Shown one piece after another: positions 28,205 to 37,799 of a DNA stretch of 64,000 nt. A program made the position numbers and the translations under genes. Position 1 is the stretch's first letter. Every line of letters begins with the position of its first letter. A model generated the notes under the pieces. That model worked only from the letters and a program-made list of their open reading frames with translations. It did not search any database and had not been told where the DNA came from. The stretch is from Bradyrhizobium sp. URHD0069 (GTDB lineage Bacteria; Pseudomonadota; Alphaproteobacteria; Rhizobiales; Xanthobacteraceae), in contig NZ_JNIJ01000018.1 in the NCBI RefSeq assembly GCF_000701345.1, forward strand, positions 62,001 to 126,000. The letters are read 5' to 3'.

Positions 28205-28972
28205 ATGAGCCGTCGACGCCGCATTTATGAAGGCAAGGCCAAGGTTCTTTACGAAGGACCGGAACCGGGAACCCTGATCCAGCACTTCAAAGACGACGCG
28301 ACCGCCTTCAATGCCAAGAAACACCAGGTGATCGAGGGCAAAGGCGTCCTCAACAACCGGATTTCGGAGTACCTGTTTCAGCACCTCAACGACATCGGGG
28401 TGCCGACCCATTTCATCCGCCGCCTCAACATGCGCGAGCAACTGATTCGCGAGGTCGAGATCGTGCCGCTCGAGGTGGTGGTGCGTAATGTGGCGGCGGG
28501 ATCGCTGTCGCAGCGCCTCGGCATCGAGGAAGGTACGCAGCTGCCGCGCTCGATCATCGAATTTTACTACAAGAACGACCAGCTCAACGACCCCATGGTC
28601 TCCGAGGAGCACATCACGGCGTTCGGTTGGGCGACGCCGCAGGAAATCGACGACATCATGGCGTTGGCGATACGCGTCAACGACTTCCTGACCGGGCTGT
28701 TCCTGGGCATCGGCATCCGTCTGGTCGATTTCAAGATGGAATGCGGCCGCCTGTTCGAAAACGAGATGATGCGAATCATCGTCGCCGACGAGATCTCCCC
28801 TGATTCGTGTCGGCTGTGGGATATCAAGTCGAACGAGAAGCTCGACAAGGACCGTTTTCGCAGGGATCTCGGCGGCCTGCTGGAGGCCTACACCGAAGTC
28901 GCCAAGCGATTGGGTATCCTGATGGAGAACGAGCGGCCCGTCGGCTCGGGCCCTGTGCTGGTGAAGGGCTGA
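28205..28972 (+). CDS. purC: Phosphoribosylaminoimidazole-succinocarboxamide synthase
   Basis: Joins CAIR with aspartate to form SAICAR in purine synthesis. The 255 residues contain [23 protein letters not shown], the central [17 protein letters not shown] and the substrate-binding [10 protein letters not shown] and [13 protein letters not shown] segments. The frame is open to 28049 and an in-frame ATG lies at 28175. ATG 28205 is used because it starts the usual [13 protein letters not shown]-terminus. It is first in purC-purS-purQ-purL, eight bases before purS. Confidence 0.96.
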   Translation: MSRRRRIYEGKAKVLYEGPEPGTLIQHFKDDATAFNAKKHQVIEGKGVLNNRISEYLFQHLNDIGVPTHFIRRLNMREQLIREVEIVPLEVVVRNVAAGSLSQRLGIEEGTQLPRSIIEFYYKNDQLNDPMVSEEHITAFGWATPQEIDDIMALAIRVNDFLTGLFLGIGIRLVDFKMECGRLFENEMMRIIVADEISPDSCRLWDIKSNEKLDKDRFRRDLGGLLEAYTEVAKRLGILMENERPVGSGPVLVKG

Positions 28973-28980
28973 GGTTATCC

Positions 28981-29223
28981 GTGAAAGCGCGCGTTACCGT
29001 CACTCTCAAATCCGGCATTCTCGATCCGCAGGGCAAGGCCATCGAAGGGGCCCTGAAATCGCTTGGCGTCGATGGCATCGCCAGCGTACGCCAGGGCAAG
29101 GTGTTCGATATCGAAATCGCCGGCTCCGACACGGCCAAGGCCGAGACGGCGCTGAAAGACGCGGCCGACAAGCTGCTGGCGAACACCGTGATCGAGAATT
29201 ACCGGGTTGAGGTTCTGGGATAG
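28981..29223 (+). CDS. purS: Phosphoribosylformylglycinamidine synthase subunit PurS
   Basis: An 80-residue dimerising subunit needed to join PurQ and PurL into an active FGAM synthase. The sequence [27 protein letters not shown] and the ending [11 protein letters not shown] are typical. It starts with GTG at 28981, eight bases after the purC stop, and no ATG is available in frame. Small size and overlap with frames of neighbouring genes make it easy to miss. It forms one transcript with purC and purQ. Confidence 0.95.
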   Translation: MKARVTVTLKSGILDPQGKAIEGALKSLGVDGIASVRQGKVFDIEIAGSDTAKAETALKDAADKLLANTVIENYRVEVLG

Positions 29224-29236
29224 GCACCGCCCGCTG

Positions 29237-29938
29237 ATGAAATCCGCCGTTCTCGTCTTTCCCGGAATCAATCGCGAACGCGACATGGCGCGCGCGCTCA
29301 AGCTGGCGTCTGGTCATGCGCCCGCGATGGTGTGGCATGCCGAGACCTCGCTACCCAAGGGCACTGACCTCGTGGTGGTGCCCGGCGGATTTTCCTACGG
29401 CGATTATCTGCGCTGCGGCGCCATCGCCGCGCGCTCGCCGGTGATGGATGCGGTGCGCGGCTTTGCCAGCGATGGCGGCCTTGTGCTCGGCGTCTGCAAC
29501 GGTTTTCAAATTCTGTGCGAGGCCGGCCTGTTGCCCGGCGTTCTCATGCGCAACGCGCGGCTGAAATTCATCTGCCGCGACGTGCATCTGCGGGTCGAAC
29601 GATCGGATACGCCGTTCACGCGCGGCTACAATGCCGGACAAATCATTCGCGTGCCGGTCGCCCATGGCGAGGGCAATTACGAGGCTGACGAAGAAACCCT
29701 GAAGCGGCTGGAGGGCGAGGGGCGGGTGCTCTATCGCTATTGCTCCGCCGAGGGCATCATCGACGAGAATTCCAACATCAACGGCGCGGCGCAATCGATC
29801 GCCGGCATCGTCAATGAGCGTGGCAACGTGCTCGGCATGATGCCGCATCCGGAAAACCACGTCGAAGACATCATGGGCTGCACCGACGGCCGCGGCCTGT
29901 TCGCAGGGCTCGTGGCGCATCTGGAACGCGCGGCGTAA
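29237..29938 (+). CDS. purQ: Phosphoribosylformylglycinamidine synthase, glutamine amidotransferase subunit
   Basis: A class I glutaminase of 233 residues that supplies ammonia to PurL. The nucleophile Cys is in [10 protein letters not shown], and the catalytic His/Glu pair is in [10 protein letters not shown]. The N-terminus [15 protein letters not shown] and [19 protein letters not shown] are typical of the short PurQ form that works with separate PurS and PurL. ATG 29237 follows the purS stop by 13 bases. A gap of 343 bases separates it from purL. Confidence 0.97.
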   Translation: MKSAVLVFPGINRERDMARALKLASGHAPAMVWHAETSLPKGTDLVVVPGGFSYGDYLRCGAIAARSPVMDAVRGFASDGGLVLGVCNGFQILCEAGLLPGVLMRNARLKFICRDVHLRVERSDTPFTRGYNAGQIIRVPVAHGEGNYEADEETLKRLEGEGRVLYRYCSAEGIIDENSNINGAAQSIAGIVNERGNVLGMMPHPENHVEDIMGCTDGRGLFAGLVAHLERAA

Positions 29939-29941
29939 GCG

Positions 29942-30103
29942 CTATCCGGCGTCGTTGCTCGCGACCGGCAGCGTTCGCCGCTTCACCCGCCTGATCGTGG
30001 TCGAAAAAGTGAACTGCGCACGGCCTTCGGATTTCAGCACGCCGCGCAAAAAGATCATCGAGCCTCCCGCCCGCATGATTTCGCCTGTGGTCAGGTCGTG
30101 CAC
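29942..30103 (-). pseudogene. Possible remnant of a thioesterase-like gene between purQ and purL
   Basis: On the minus strand a 53-codon frame, opening only at GTG 30103 three codons after a stop, reads HDLTTGEIMRAGGSMIFLRG then FTFSTTIRRVKRR. The pattern of a turn, a conserved-looking MIFLRG strand and FTFS strand resembles the C-terminal beta strands of a hotdog-fold thioesterase. No N-terminal part is visible upstream in any frame. It is probably either a decayed gene or chance. Confidence 0.3.
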
Positions 30104-30281
30104 GCGCTATGGCCTTGGTTTGAGAGTTTCAGCCCTTAAATTCGATCCATGCCCGATGTGCAAACCCCCGAGACGCATCGGGCACCCGCAAAGCTATGGA
30201 CAGCCGGAAATTGCGCCATAAAAGGCCTTTTCCGCCTCTCTCGATCTCCTTAATAAGGGACCTTAATCGCGCAAGAGCCTC

Positions 30282-32486
30282 ATGAACCAGCCGCAAATCA
30301 CCCCCGAACTCGTCGCCAGCCATGGCCTGAAGCCGGACGAATACGAGCGCATTCTCAAGCTGATCGGCCGGGTGCCGAGTTTCACGGAGCTTGGGATCTT
30401 CTCGGCAATGTGGAACGAGCACTGCTCGTACAAATCCTCGCGGCTGCATCTGCGGGGGTTGCCGACCAAGGCGCCGTGGGTCATTCAAGGCCCGGGCGAG
30501 AACGCCGGCGTCATCGACATCGGCGACGGGCAGGCGGTGGTGTTCAAGATGGAGAGCCACAACCATCCGAGCTACATCGAGCCTTACCAGGGCGCGACCA
30601 CCGGCGTCGGCGGCATTCTGCGCGACGTTTTTACGATGGGCGCGCGGCCGATCGCCTGCCTCAATGCGCTGAGCTTCGGCGCACCGGAGCACCCCAAGAC
30701 GCGGCATCTGGTTTCGGGCGTCGTCGCCGGCGTCGGCGGCTACGGCAATTCGTTTGGCGTGCCGACCGTCGGCGGACAGGTGCGTTTCCATACCCGCTAT
30801 GACGGCAACATTCTGGTCAATGCGATGGCGGTCGGCCTCGCCGACACCGACAAGATTTTCTACGCGGCGGCCTCCGGCGTGAACATGCCGATCGTCTATC
30901 TCGGCTCCAAAACCGGGCGCGACGGCATTCACGGCGCCTCGATGGCGTCGGCCGAATTCGACGACGATTCGGCCGAGAAGCGCCCGACCGTGCAGGTCGG
31001 CGATCCCTTCGCCGAAAAACTGCTGCTGGAAGCCTGCCTGGAAATCATGGAAGCCGATTGCGTGATCGCGATCCAGGATATGGGCGCGGCGGGTCTGACC
31101 TGCTCGGCGGTCGAGATGGGCGCCAAGGGCGATCTCGGGGTCGATCTCGATCTCGATGCGGTGCCGACGCGCGAAACCGGCATGAGCGCCTACGAGATGA
31201 TGCTGTCGGAAAGCCAGGAGCGCATGCTCATGGTGCTGAAACCTGAGAAAGAAAAACAGGCCGAGGCGATCTTCCGCAAATGGGGGCTCGATTTCGCCGT
31301 CGTCGGTTACACCACGCCGAGCAAGCGCTTCGTGGTGAAGCATGGCGGCGACGTCATGGCCGACCTGCCGATCAAGGAATTGGGCGACGAGGCGCCGCTG
31401 TACGACCGGCCGCATGTGCCGTCGCCATCGCTCCCGGTGATCCATGCGCGCGACGTGGAGCCGCCGATCGGAATCATGCCGGCGCTGGAAAGGCTGATCG
31501 CGACGCCGGAGCTGTGCTCGAAGCGTTGGGTATGGGAGCAATACGATCACGTCATTTTGGGAAATACCGTGCAGCGTCCCGGCGGCGACGCGGCCGTGGT
31601 GCGGGTGCAGGACGGACCGAAGGGGCTCGCGCTCACCGTCGATGTGACGCCGCGCTACTGCGAGGCCGACCCGTTCGAGGGTGGCAAGCAGGCGGTGGCG
31701 GAAGCCTGGCGCAATATCACGGCAGTCGGCGGGCGGCCGCTCGCCATCACCGACAACCTCAATTTCGGCAATCCGGAGCGGCCTGAGATCATGGGCCAGT
31801 TCGTCGGCTGCCTGAAGGGCATCGCGGAGGCCTGCCGCGTGCTCGACTTCCCCGTCGTGTCCGGCAACGTCTCGCTCTACAACGAGACCAACGGCCGCGG
31901 CATCCTGCCGACGCCCTCGATCGGCGGCGTCGGACTCCTGGATGATTTCACCAAATCGGCGACGCTGGCGTTCAAGGCCGAGGGCGAGGCGATCCTGCTG
32001 ATCGGCGAAACCCATGGCTGGCTCGGACAGTCCGTTTACTTGCGCGACATCTGCGGCCGCGAAGAGGGCGCGCCGCCGCCGGTCGATCTCGCGGCCGAAA
32101 AGCGCAACGGCTGCGTGGTTCGCGGCATGATCCACGCCGGCACGGCGACTGCGGCGCATGATGTGTCCGACGGCGGTCTGTTGATTGCGTTGGCGGAGAT
32201 GGCAATGGCCGGCGGGATCGGCACACAGCTATTGGCGGCTCCGGCATCGATTGTGCCGCACGCCTATTGGTTCGGCGAAGATCAGGCGCGCTACATCGTC
32301 ACGGTGCCTGCGGAGCAGGCCGGTCGCGTGTTGGCGAAAATGAAGGGCGCCGGTGTCCCATGTGTCCGCATCGGCACCACCGGCAGTGACTCCATCGCCA
32401 TCGCGAGCGAGACGCCGGTTTCGGTTGCCTCGCTCAAGAGCGGCTTCGAAAGCTGGTTTCCGGCCTACATGAACGCCAAGGTCTAA
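30282..32486 (+). CDS. purL: Phosphoribosylformylglycinamidine synthase subunit PurL
   Basis: The synthetase subunit of FGAM synthase, which converts FGAR to FGAM using ATP and ammonia from PurQ. At 734 residues it is the short form that needs PurS and PurQ, both encoded just upstream. Conserved segments include [52 protein letters not shown] and the C-terminal [16 protein letters not shown]. It starts 343 bases after purQ and may have its own promoter. A palindromic repeat follows the stop. Confidence 0.97.
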   Translation: MNQPQITPELVASHGLKPDEYERILKLIGRVPSFTELGIFSAMWNEHCSYKSSRLHLRGLPTKAPWVIQGPGENAGVIDIGDGQAVVFKMESHNHPSYIEPYQGATTGVGGILRDVFTMGARPIACLNALSFGAPEHPKTRHLVSGVVAGVGGYGNSFGVPTVGGQVRFHTRYDGNILVNAMAVGLADTDKIFYAAASGVNMPIVYLGSKTGRDGIHGASMASAEFDDDSAEKRPTVQVGDPFAEKLLLEACLEIMEADCVIAIQDMGAAGLTCSAVEMGAKGDLGVDLDLDAVPTRETGMSAYEMMLSESQERMLMVLKPEKEKQAEAIFRKWGLDFAVVGYTTPSKRFVVKHGGDVMADLPIKELGDEAPLYDRPHVPSPSLPVIHARDVEPPIGIMPALERLIATPELCSKRWVWEQYDHVILGNTVQRPGGDAAVVRVQDGPKGLALTVDVTPRYCEADPFEGGKQAVAEAWRNITAVGGRPLAITDNLNFGNPERPEIMGQFVGCLKGIAEACRVLDFPVVSGNVSLYNETNGRGILPTPSIGGVGLLDDFTKSATLAFKAEGEAILLIGETHGWLGQSVYLRDICGREEGAPPPVDLAAEKRNGCVVRGMIHAGTATAAHDVSDGGLLIALAEMAMAGGIGTQLLAAPASIVPHAYWFGEDQARYIVTVPAEQAGRVLAKMKGAGVPCVRIGTTGSDSIAIASETPVSVASLKSGFESWFPAYMNAKV

Positions 32487-32489
32487 CAA

Positions 32490-32575
32490 CGTCATTGCGA
32501 GGAGCGCTTGCGGCGAAGCAATCCAGCTTTCTTTGCACAAGGAAGCTGGATTGCTTCGCTTCGCTCGCAATGACG
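32490..32575. repeat. Palindromic repeat (GTCATTGCGAGGAGCG type) after purL
   Basis: CGTCATTGCGAGGAGCGCTT...GAAGCAATCCAGC is matched by GCTGGATTGCTTCGC...TCGCAATGACG, a nearly perfect 80-base dyad. It is the best-preserved copy in the window and may also limit transcription between the convergent purL and acyltransferase genes. Confidence 0.85.
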
Positions 32576-32598
32576 ATGAGAGAGCTACCTCTGTCCTC

Positions 32599-33783
32599 TC
32601 ACAGCACCCGCTTCGCCCCCGGAATCTGCCGCAGCGCGCGCGTCAGCCCCCAGCTGAACGCGACCGTCAGCACGAATACGATGGGTGCTTTCACGGTCGC
32701 CGGCAGATTGAAGTCGAACAGCCAGTACTGCAGCCACAGCGCGATTGGGTAGTGCACCAAGAACATGCCGTAGGCATCAGCCTGCATCGGATCGAGTACA
32801 CTCCTGCCTGAGTAGGCGAACCGCAGGAAGTAGGCCAGGATCAGAAACATGACGGCCACGCTGAAGACCGTGAAGCAGACGGCGTAGAGCCCCTCATACC
32901 AATCCGGCAAGTCCGCCGGATTGCCCAGTATTTCGCGCTTGATCGAGATCAGCACCCACATGAGGTAATACGGAACGAGCGCCAGCACCAACCAATCCCA
33001 GCTGACCTTCGCCATCCGGCCGTCCGCCGCCAACAGCCCGCGATCCAGATACTGGACGCCAATACCGGCGCCGAAAAAGAAGTAGGTGGCGTAGAGCATC
33101 ACGCGCCCGTGCTGGACCGAGAACGGCCCGAACTCGAACCAACTGCCGGCTCCGAAGTGAATCCGCCCGGGAATGTAGAACGCAGCGGTGACGGCAAGCA
33201 TGACCGCGAAGAACACTGCCGGCCGACGGCGACCGTACAGCGAGAGGCGATTGATCGGATCGAGCATGTTGGGTGACAGCCGATACAGCAGGCAGGCAAC
33301 CATATCGAAGGCGAGCAAGACCCAAAGGAACCAGATCGGTCCGCTCGGCCAGGGCCCGACAGTGATGGTTTTCCACCAGTATTCCGAAAAGCCGATCTCG
33401 GGATGGTGCCGCAGGGAGATGGCGTAATAGGCGAGCGGAATGACCGTGAACGCGCAGATCACGAATGGCAGGCCAAGCCGAAGCAGGCGGTCCGACAAAT
33501 AGTTGAGCGGCCCCTTCCGGGCGATGCCCGGCCAGACGAACAGGCCCGACAGGAAAAAGAACATCGCCATGAAGAAACTGTCGGTGGCCAGCACGATCAT
33601 GTCGAAGCCGAAGAATGACGTCGGATCGGTGTGACCGTAATATGTATAGGGGATGACGGCGTGGTGCAGCAGCACCACCAGCGTCAGGAAGGTGCGGGCG
33701 CGGTCGAGCGAAGGATTGCGCGTCTTGGCCTTTGGTGCCGCTCTCGTCTCGGCCGACGTCAATGTGGTGGAAATCGTCGTCAT
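32599..33783 (-). CDS. Membrane acyltransferase, OPGC/acyltransferase-3 type
   Basis: A 394-residue polytopic membrane protein with about ten predicted helices. The N-terminus SLDRARTFLTLVVLLHHAVIPYTYYG has the R-x10-H arrangement of the acyltransferase-3 family, where the His in the first membrane helix is catalytic. Family members acylate sugars, glucans or lipids on the cell surface. It is closest in style to the OpgC-like group (DPTSFFGFDMIVLATDSFFMAMFFFLSGLF), but the acceptor cannot be stated. It is a single gene convergent with purL. Confidence 0.85.
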   Translation of the reverse strand: MTTISTTLTSAETRAAPKAKTRNPSLDRARTFLTLVVLLHHAVIPYTYYGHTDPTSFFGFDMIVLATDSFFMAMFFFLSGLFVWPGIARKGPLNYLSDRLLRLGLPFVICAFTVIPLAYYAISLRHHPEIGFSEYWWKTITVGPWPSGPIWFLWVLLAFDMVACLLYRLSPNMLDPINRLSLYGRRRPAVFFAVMLAVTAAFYIPGRIHFGAGSWFEFGPFSVQHGRVMLYATYFFFGAGIGVQYLDRGLLAADGRMAKVSWDWLVLALVPYYLMWVLISIKREILGNPADLPDWYEGLYAVCFTVFSVAVMFLILAYFLRFAYSGRSVLDPMQADAYGMFLVHYPIALWLQYWLFDFNLPATVKAPIVFVLTVAFSWGLTRALRQIPGAKRVL

Positions 33784-33903
33784 GAGCGCGCCCCGGCAGG
33801 GTAGTCATTTTTCTGTCCGATGTTGCCGCCGGGAACCCGATTCAGCAAGGACCAATCTCACGCGATGAAACATCAATGTGATCCGGGCCCGCGGTGCACC
33901 GCG

Positions 33904-33928
33904 GGAACGGCGGGAGTCGGGGATCGTT
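33904..33928 (+). promoter_or_regulatory. Possible EcfG (general stress response) promoter
   Basis: GGAAC (33904-33908) and CGTT (33925-33928), 16 bases apart, match the GGAAC-N16/17-CGTT element used by the alphaproteobacterial stress sigma factor EcfG. The -10 is about 32 bases before the ATG at 33961. With nine fixed positions, a chance match in GC-rich DNA is possible. Confidence 0.45.
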
Positions 33929-33960
33929 GACGGGACGCTTCCAGAAACCGGAGTTCTACT

Positions 33961-34326
33961 ATGCGACACAAACTGCATCTTTCGGCGCTCGTTGCGATCT
34001 CCTTGATCGGCGCAACCACATCCGTATTCGCGCAAGGTACCACGGGTGCGCCAGTCGGGACCGTACCCGGCACCGGCGGCATGCCTCCGGTCGGCGCCAC
34101 TCCGACAAATCCCGGCTCGGCCGGCATATCGTCCGCTCCCGGCGGTCCATCGACCACCACCACCGGCATGGGCACAGGTACGAGCACGAACCTGAACACC
34201 GGCGTCAATCAGCCGGGCGTTCCCAAGACTTCTACGCCGGATATAACCGGCACCGGGGCCTCTCCAAGCGGCCTGCCGGGCGACGATCCGGCGCATCCGG
34301 ATTTCCCGGGCAAAGTCGGGCAGTAG
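33961..34326 (+). CDS. Exported Gly/Thr/Pro-rich low-complexity protein
   Basis: A 121-residue protein with a signal peptide (LHLSALVAISLIGATTSVFA, cleavage near residue 24). The mature chain is disordered and rich in Gly, Thr, Pro and Ser, with repeats such as GTVPGTGGMPP and TTTTGMGTGTSTN. It has no cysteine and no recognisable domain. A good match to the EcfG stress promoter precedes it, so it may be a stress-induced envelope or periplasmic protein. Proteins of this kind are frequent in Bradyrhizobium, but I know no function. Confidence 0.65.
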   Translation: MRHKLHLSALVAISLIGATTSVFAQGTTGAPVGTVPGTGGMPPVGATPTNPGSAGISSAPGGPSTTTTGMGTGTSTNLNTGVNQPGVPKTSTPDITGTGASPSGLPGDDPAHPDFPGKVGQ

Positions 34327-34477
34327 TCCAACTCACGCGATATGTACGGGCGATACACCGTTGTCTCTGAACGGTTACGGGAACTAGTGCCAACGCTTGA
34401 AGTTAGATCAGCGATTTCGCACGGGCCGCGGATTCCGCGGCCCAAAGCTTATGAGTTGAAGCTTTGAGGAGCGGGCG

Positions 34478-34651
34478 ATGACAATTCTGAAATGGGCGCT
34501 GGTCTTCTTTCTGGTATCGATCGTCGCCGGCGTCCTTGGCTTCACCGACATCTCGGCCGCATCGGCGGACGTCGCCCGCTTCCTGTTCTACGTCTTTGTC
34601 GTGATCTTTTTGGTCCTGCTGATCCTCGGTCTCACCATCTTTAGAGCGTGA
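34478..34651 (+). CDS. DUF1328 small membrane protein
   Basis: A 57-residue protein, [18 protein letters not shown] to LTIFRA, with two predicted membrane helices (residues 4-22 and 32-54) around a short loop ([13 protein letters not shown]). This is the DUF1328 family (YtjA in E. coli). GAGGAGCGG lies just ahead of ATG 34478. Members are often stress-responsive in Rhizobiales, but the molecular role is unknown. It follows the exported protein at 33961 by about 150 bases in the same direction. Confidence 0.9.
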   Translation: MTILKWALVFFLVSIVAGVLGFTDISAASADVARFLFYVFVVIFLVLLILGLTIFRA

Positions 34652-34670
34652 GGCGGTAAACAGGCCTTTT

Positions 34671-34743
34671 CGTCATTGCGCAGCGACGAGCAACCCAGCC
34701 TTGCTTTGTGGCTCCGGATTGCGTCGGTTGGGCCCGCATGACG
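34671..34743. repeat. Degraded palindromic repeat (GTCATTGCG type)
   Basis: CGTCATTGCGCAGCGACGAGCAACCCAG and GGATTGCGTCGGTTGGGCCCGCATGACG are a diverged version of the units at 16319, 32490 and 60980. Stem pairing is partly lost. Confidence 0.55.
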
Positions 34744-34780
34744 TTCTAAATGGCTAAATGAGTAGGTCCGCGTCAAACTC

Positions 34781-35140
34781 TTAAGCCACCTGCTCGATGG
34801 TGACCTGGTCCGGGTAGAATGCCAGATAGCCGGTGATTTCCGTCATCGCCGGGAACGGCGTCTCATAGGTCCAGATCGAATTTTCGATGGTTTTGCCATC
34901 GGCAACGATACTGAAATAACTCGCGTCTCCCTTGTAGGGGCAATGCGTCACCCGGTCGGTGCGCGCCAGCAGCGCCATATTGGCGTCCTTGCGCGGCACG
35001 TATTGCACGGCCGGATAGGTCGCTTCCTTTAGCGTCAGAGCATCTGTGGTGTCGGCGATGACGACGCCGCCAGCGGAGACGCGGACGCGCTTCGGGTTCG
35101 CGGTAATGGTGATCGGGTGGTCGGGACCGGGGAGTTTCAT
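34781..35140 (-). CDS. DUF427 domain protein
   Basis: A 119-residue single-domain DUF427 protein. The family signature is clear in VRVSAGGVVIADTTDALTLKEATYPAVQYVPRKD, THCPYKGDASYFSI and IWTYETPFPAMTEITGYLAFYPDQV. The fold is a small beta-tent; the biochemical role is unknown. ATG 35140 is used because the domain starts there, although the frame is open to 35362. It is divergent from bolA and seems to be a single-gene unit. Confidence 0.9.
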   Translation of the reverse strand: MKLPGPDHPITITANPKRVRVSAGGVVIADTTDALTLKEATYPAVQYVPRKDANMALLARTDRVTHCPYKGDASYFSIVADGKTIENSIWTYETPFPAMTEITGYLAFYPDQVTIEQVA

Positions 35141-35324
35141 GGTCGTCAGCCTCTTTCGGTCAGGCCGTTGTGATCGCGCGACGCGACCCCAGCGGCTTGG
35201 CAAGGATCGGATGGAGAATATAGTGCGAAAGACGTGACGTAGAAGGGTCTCCACGCTAGGTTCGGGTGTACCCGCGGCCGTCCCCGGCCGCGATTCGAGA
35301 CGCCGGAATGGGAGAAATGCTGGG

Positions 35325-35561
35325 ATGCCGATGGACGCCCGCGATATCGAGTCGATGATCAAGGCGGCTATACCCGACGCGGAGGTGACGATCCGCGATC
35401 TGGCCGGCGACGGCGACCACTATGCGGCGACCGTGATCTCGGAGTCGTTCCGCGGCAAGTCCCGCGTCCAGCAGCACCAGATCGTCTATCAATCGCTGCG
35501 AGGCCAAATGGGCGGCGTGCTGCACGCGCTGGCGCTGCAAACCGGGGTGCCGGAGGGCTAG
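35325..35561 (+). CDS. BolA/IbaG family protein
   Basis: A 78-residue BolA-like protein: DIESMIKAAIPDAEVTIRDLAGDGDHYAATVISESFRGKSRVQQHQIVYQSL. The conserved His in the HYAATV region and the C-terminal HALAL are typical. Such proteins form [2Fe-2S]-bridged heterodimers with monothiol CGFS glutaredoxins and help in iron-sulphur transfer or iron sensing. The partner glutaredoxin is encoded 3.8 kb downstream at 39322, with ltrA and egtD-egtB in between. The start could be ATG 35325 or 35331. Confidence 0.92.
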   Translation: MPMDARDIESMIKAAIPDAEVTIRDLAGDGDHYAATVISESFRGKSRVQQHQIVYQSLRGQMGGVLHALALQTGVPEG

Positions 35562-35597
35562 CCAGGTTTTAGCCAGGTTTCAGCGGGGTAGGGCGCC

Positions 35598-36803
35598 ATG
35601 GCGGGCGACAAAAAACGCGGCGCACTGTTTCGTCAATTTGGGCCGCATCAGCAAAGCCGCGTCACCTACGCCGAACTGTTCTTCGATCTGGTGTTCGTTT
35701 TCGCGGTCACGCAGATATCGCACACGCTGCTCCACAACTTTACCCCGCTCGGCGCGTTGCAGACCACGCTGCTGTTCCTGGCGGTCTGGTGGGTGTGGGT
35801 TTACACCTCCTGGATTACCAACTGGCTCAATCCCGAGCTGACGCCGGTCCGGGTTCTGCTGTTTCTGCTGATGCTCGGCGGGCTCGTGCTCTCTACCTCG
35901 ATTCCAAAAGCCTTCGAAACGAGGGGGCTTTGGTTCGCCCTTGCCTACGCCGCGATGCAGGTCGGCCGGACGGCCTTCCTCCTGGCATCGGTTCCGCGCA
36001 CGCGGCCTTCGACCCGTATGAATGCGATCCGTACCCTGGCATGGCTGTCCGTATCGGCGGTGTTCTGGATCTTGGGGGGCTTTGCGGAAGGACAGTCGCG
36101 GTTGCTGCTGTGGGCTGTGGCGCTGGGAATTGAATACCTGTCGGCGGCGGTGCGGTTCTGGATCCCGAAATACGGCGCGTCCTCGATCGAGGACTGGACC
36201 GTCGAAGGCGGTCATATGGCGGAACGCGCTGCGCTGTTCGTCATCATCGCACTCGGCGAATCCATTGTCGTGACAGGTGCGACATTTTCGGATCTGGTCT
36301 GGACCGGAGAAACCGTGAGCGCCTTTGTGTCGGTCTTTATCGGCAGCCTTGTGATGTGGTGGATCTATTTCCATGTCGGCGCGGAAGCGGGCTCCGAACA
36401 GATTTCAAGATCGAGCGAGCCGGGGCGATTAGCGAGGCTGGCCTATACCTATCTGCATCTGCCGATCGTAGCGGGCATCATTCTCTCGGCGGTCGCCGAT
36501 GAACTCGTGCTGAAACATCCGACAGGCCATTCCGACCTGAAGACGGTGCTGAGCGCGATTGGCGGACCCTTGCTGTTCCTGCTCGGAACGATCCTCTTCA
36601 AGCACATCATTCGCGGCTGGCTTCAACTTTCGCACCTAACCGGCATCGTCGCACTCGGCATATTGGCCTGGTTCGCCGGCGGGCTATCGCCGTTGATGCT
36701 CTCGATCCTGACCAATGCGATCATGATCATTGTCGCAGCCTGGGAATCGATCTCGCTGAAGACGGGTGCTGGCCGCACTCAACCCGAGGTCACCAGCGCA
36801 TGA
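35598..36803 (+). CDS. Low-temperature-requirement A (LtrA) family membrane protein
   Basis: A 401-residue polytopic inner-membrane protein with about twelve predicted helices. The N-terminus contains the LtrA signature RVTYAELFFDLVFVFAVTQISHTLL, and a second signature is EDWTVEGGHMAERAALFVIIALGESIVVTGATF. The family was named from a Listeria cold-growth mutant; its transport or other activity is unknown. The 3' end overlaps the 3' end of convergent egtD by 25 bases. It starts 36 bases after the BolA gene, so the two may be cotranscribed. Confidence 0.88.
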   Translation: MAGDKKRGALFRQFGPHQQSRVTYAELFFDLVFVFAVTQISHTLLHNFTPLGALQTTLLFLAVWWVWVYTSWITNWLNPELTPVRVLLFLLMLGGLVLSTSIPKAFETRGLWFALAYAAMQVGRTAFLLASVPRTRPSTRMNAIRTLAWLSVSAVFWILGGFAEGQSRLLLWAVALGIEYLSAAVRFWIPKYGASSIEDWTVEGGHMAERAALFVIIALGESIVVTGATFSDLVWTGETVSAFVSVFIGSLVMWWIYFHVGAEAGSEQISRSSEPGRLARLAYTYLHLPIVAGIILSAVADELVLKHPTGHSDLKTVLSAIGGPLLFLLGTILFKHIIRGWLQLSHLTGIVALGILAWFAGGLSPLMLSILTNAIMIIVAAWESISLKTGAGRTQPEVTSA

Positions 36804-37750
36804 ACCGAGAACATACCGGCTGGATCGGTCCACGACGTGCGCGGCTTCCAGCCCGAGACGCGCGCCAGCGCCGCAAAACGCTCGAGGCTGTATTTGTAGC
36901 TGTTCTCGGTGTGGATGGTTTCGCCGGCGCGGAATGAGAAGCTCGTGCCCAGCATGCGCACGGTCTGCGTCTTCTTGCTGATCAGGTGCATTTCGATGCG
37001 ATGGCGCTCGCGGTTATAGATCGCGCGATGCGTGAAGGCGGAGAGCTCGAAATTGCCGCCGAGTTCGCGATTGATTCGCGCCAGCACATTGAGATTGAAG
37101 CGCGCGGTAACGCCCGCTGAGTCGTTATAGGCGTCGTGCAGCACGCGCTCATCCTTCTCCAGATCGACGCCAATGATCATCTGTGCGCCGCGGCCCAGAA
37201 TGCTGCGGGCGCTGCGCAGGAAGGCGCAAGCCTCATGCGGTTCGAAATTGCCGAGCGTCGAGCCCGGGAAGAACCCGACCTTCGGCATATCGGCGATGGC
37301 GCCCGGCAAAGCGAACGGCGCGGTGAAGTCCGCCGCTACCGGATAGATGTGGAGCGAAGGGAAATCCTTGCCCAGGCCATCGGCCTGGGCATTGAGGAAA
37401 TCGCCGGAAATATCCACGGGCACATACGCGCCGAAATCGCAGTTCTTCAACAACAAGCGGACCTTGGTGGTCGCGCCGGCGCCGAACTCCACCAGCGCCG
37501 CGCCCTTCGCGATGATCGAAGCGATCTCGGTGCCCCGGTCGCGCAGGATCGAGAGTTCGGTGCGCGTCGGGTAATATTCCGGTAGCCGTGTGATGGCTTC
37601 GAACAATTCCGAGCCCGTCGCGTCATAAAAATACTTCGGCGACAGGCGCTTGGGATGCTGCGACAGGTCGTCGATCGCATCGCGGGCGAATGCCGAGGTC
37701 TGTTCATCAGGAAGATGCGCGTCGGCCAAAGCGGTGGCATGCACGTTCAT
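36779..37750 (-). CDS. egtD: L-histidine N(alpha)-methyltransferase EgtD
   Basis: S-adenosylmethionine-dependent enzyme that trimethylates histidine to hercynine, the first step of ergothioneine synthesis. The 323 residues carry SPKYFYDATGSELFEAITRLPEYYPTR, the SAM site VEFGAGATTKVRLLL and GSTLGNFEPHEA. ATG 37750 opens the protein, and a longer frame upstream overlaps the egtB end in another frame and is ignored. It is downstream of egtB, 49 bases apart, and its 3' end overlaps the LtrA gene on the opposite strand. Confidence 0.95.
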   Translation of the reverse strand: MNVHATALADAHLPDEQTSAFARDAIDDLSQHPKRLSPKYFYDATGSELFEAITRLPEYYPTRTELSILRDRGTEIASIIAKGAALVEFGAGATTKVRLLLKNCDFGAYVPVDISGDFLNAQADGLGKDFPSLHIYPVAADFTAPFALPGAIADMPKVGFFPGSTLGNFEPHEACAFLRSARSILGRGAQMIIGVDLEKDERVLHDAYNDSAGVTARFNLNVLARINRELGGNFELSAFTHRAIYNRERHRIEMHLISKKTQTVRMLGTSFSFRAGETIHTENSYKYSLERFAALARVSGWKPRTSWTDPAGMFSVHALVTSG

Positions 37751-37799
37751 ATGATACTCTCCAAAGCACGCTTTCCGGCGCGCCGTCATCGGATGGAAA

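Noticed and set aside
29955..30221. Rightward 88-codon frame between purQ and purL
   Set aside because: No ribosome site, no domain, and composition unlike neighbouring genes; the minus-strand fragment at 29942-30103 is a better, though weak, explanation.
30129..32159. Long open frame on the minus strand opposite purL
   Set aside because: It is a mirror of purL codon bias in GC-rich DNA: His/Arg/Ala-rich translation without any domain, while purL is fully conserved on the plus strand.
34380..34405. EcfG promoter before the DUF1328 gene
   Set aside because: GGAAC is present at about 34380, but no CGTT occurs 16 or 17 bases later; only GTTA is found.
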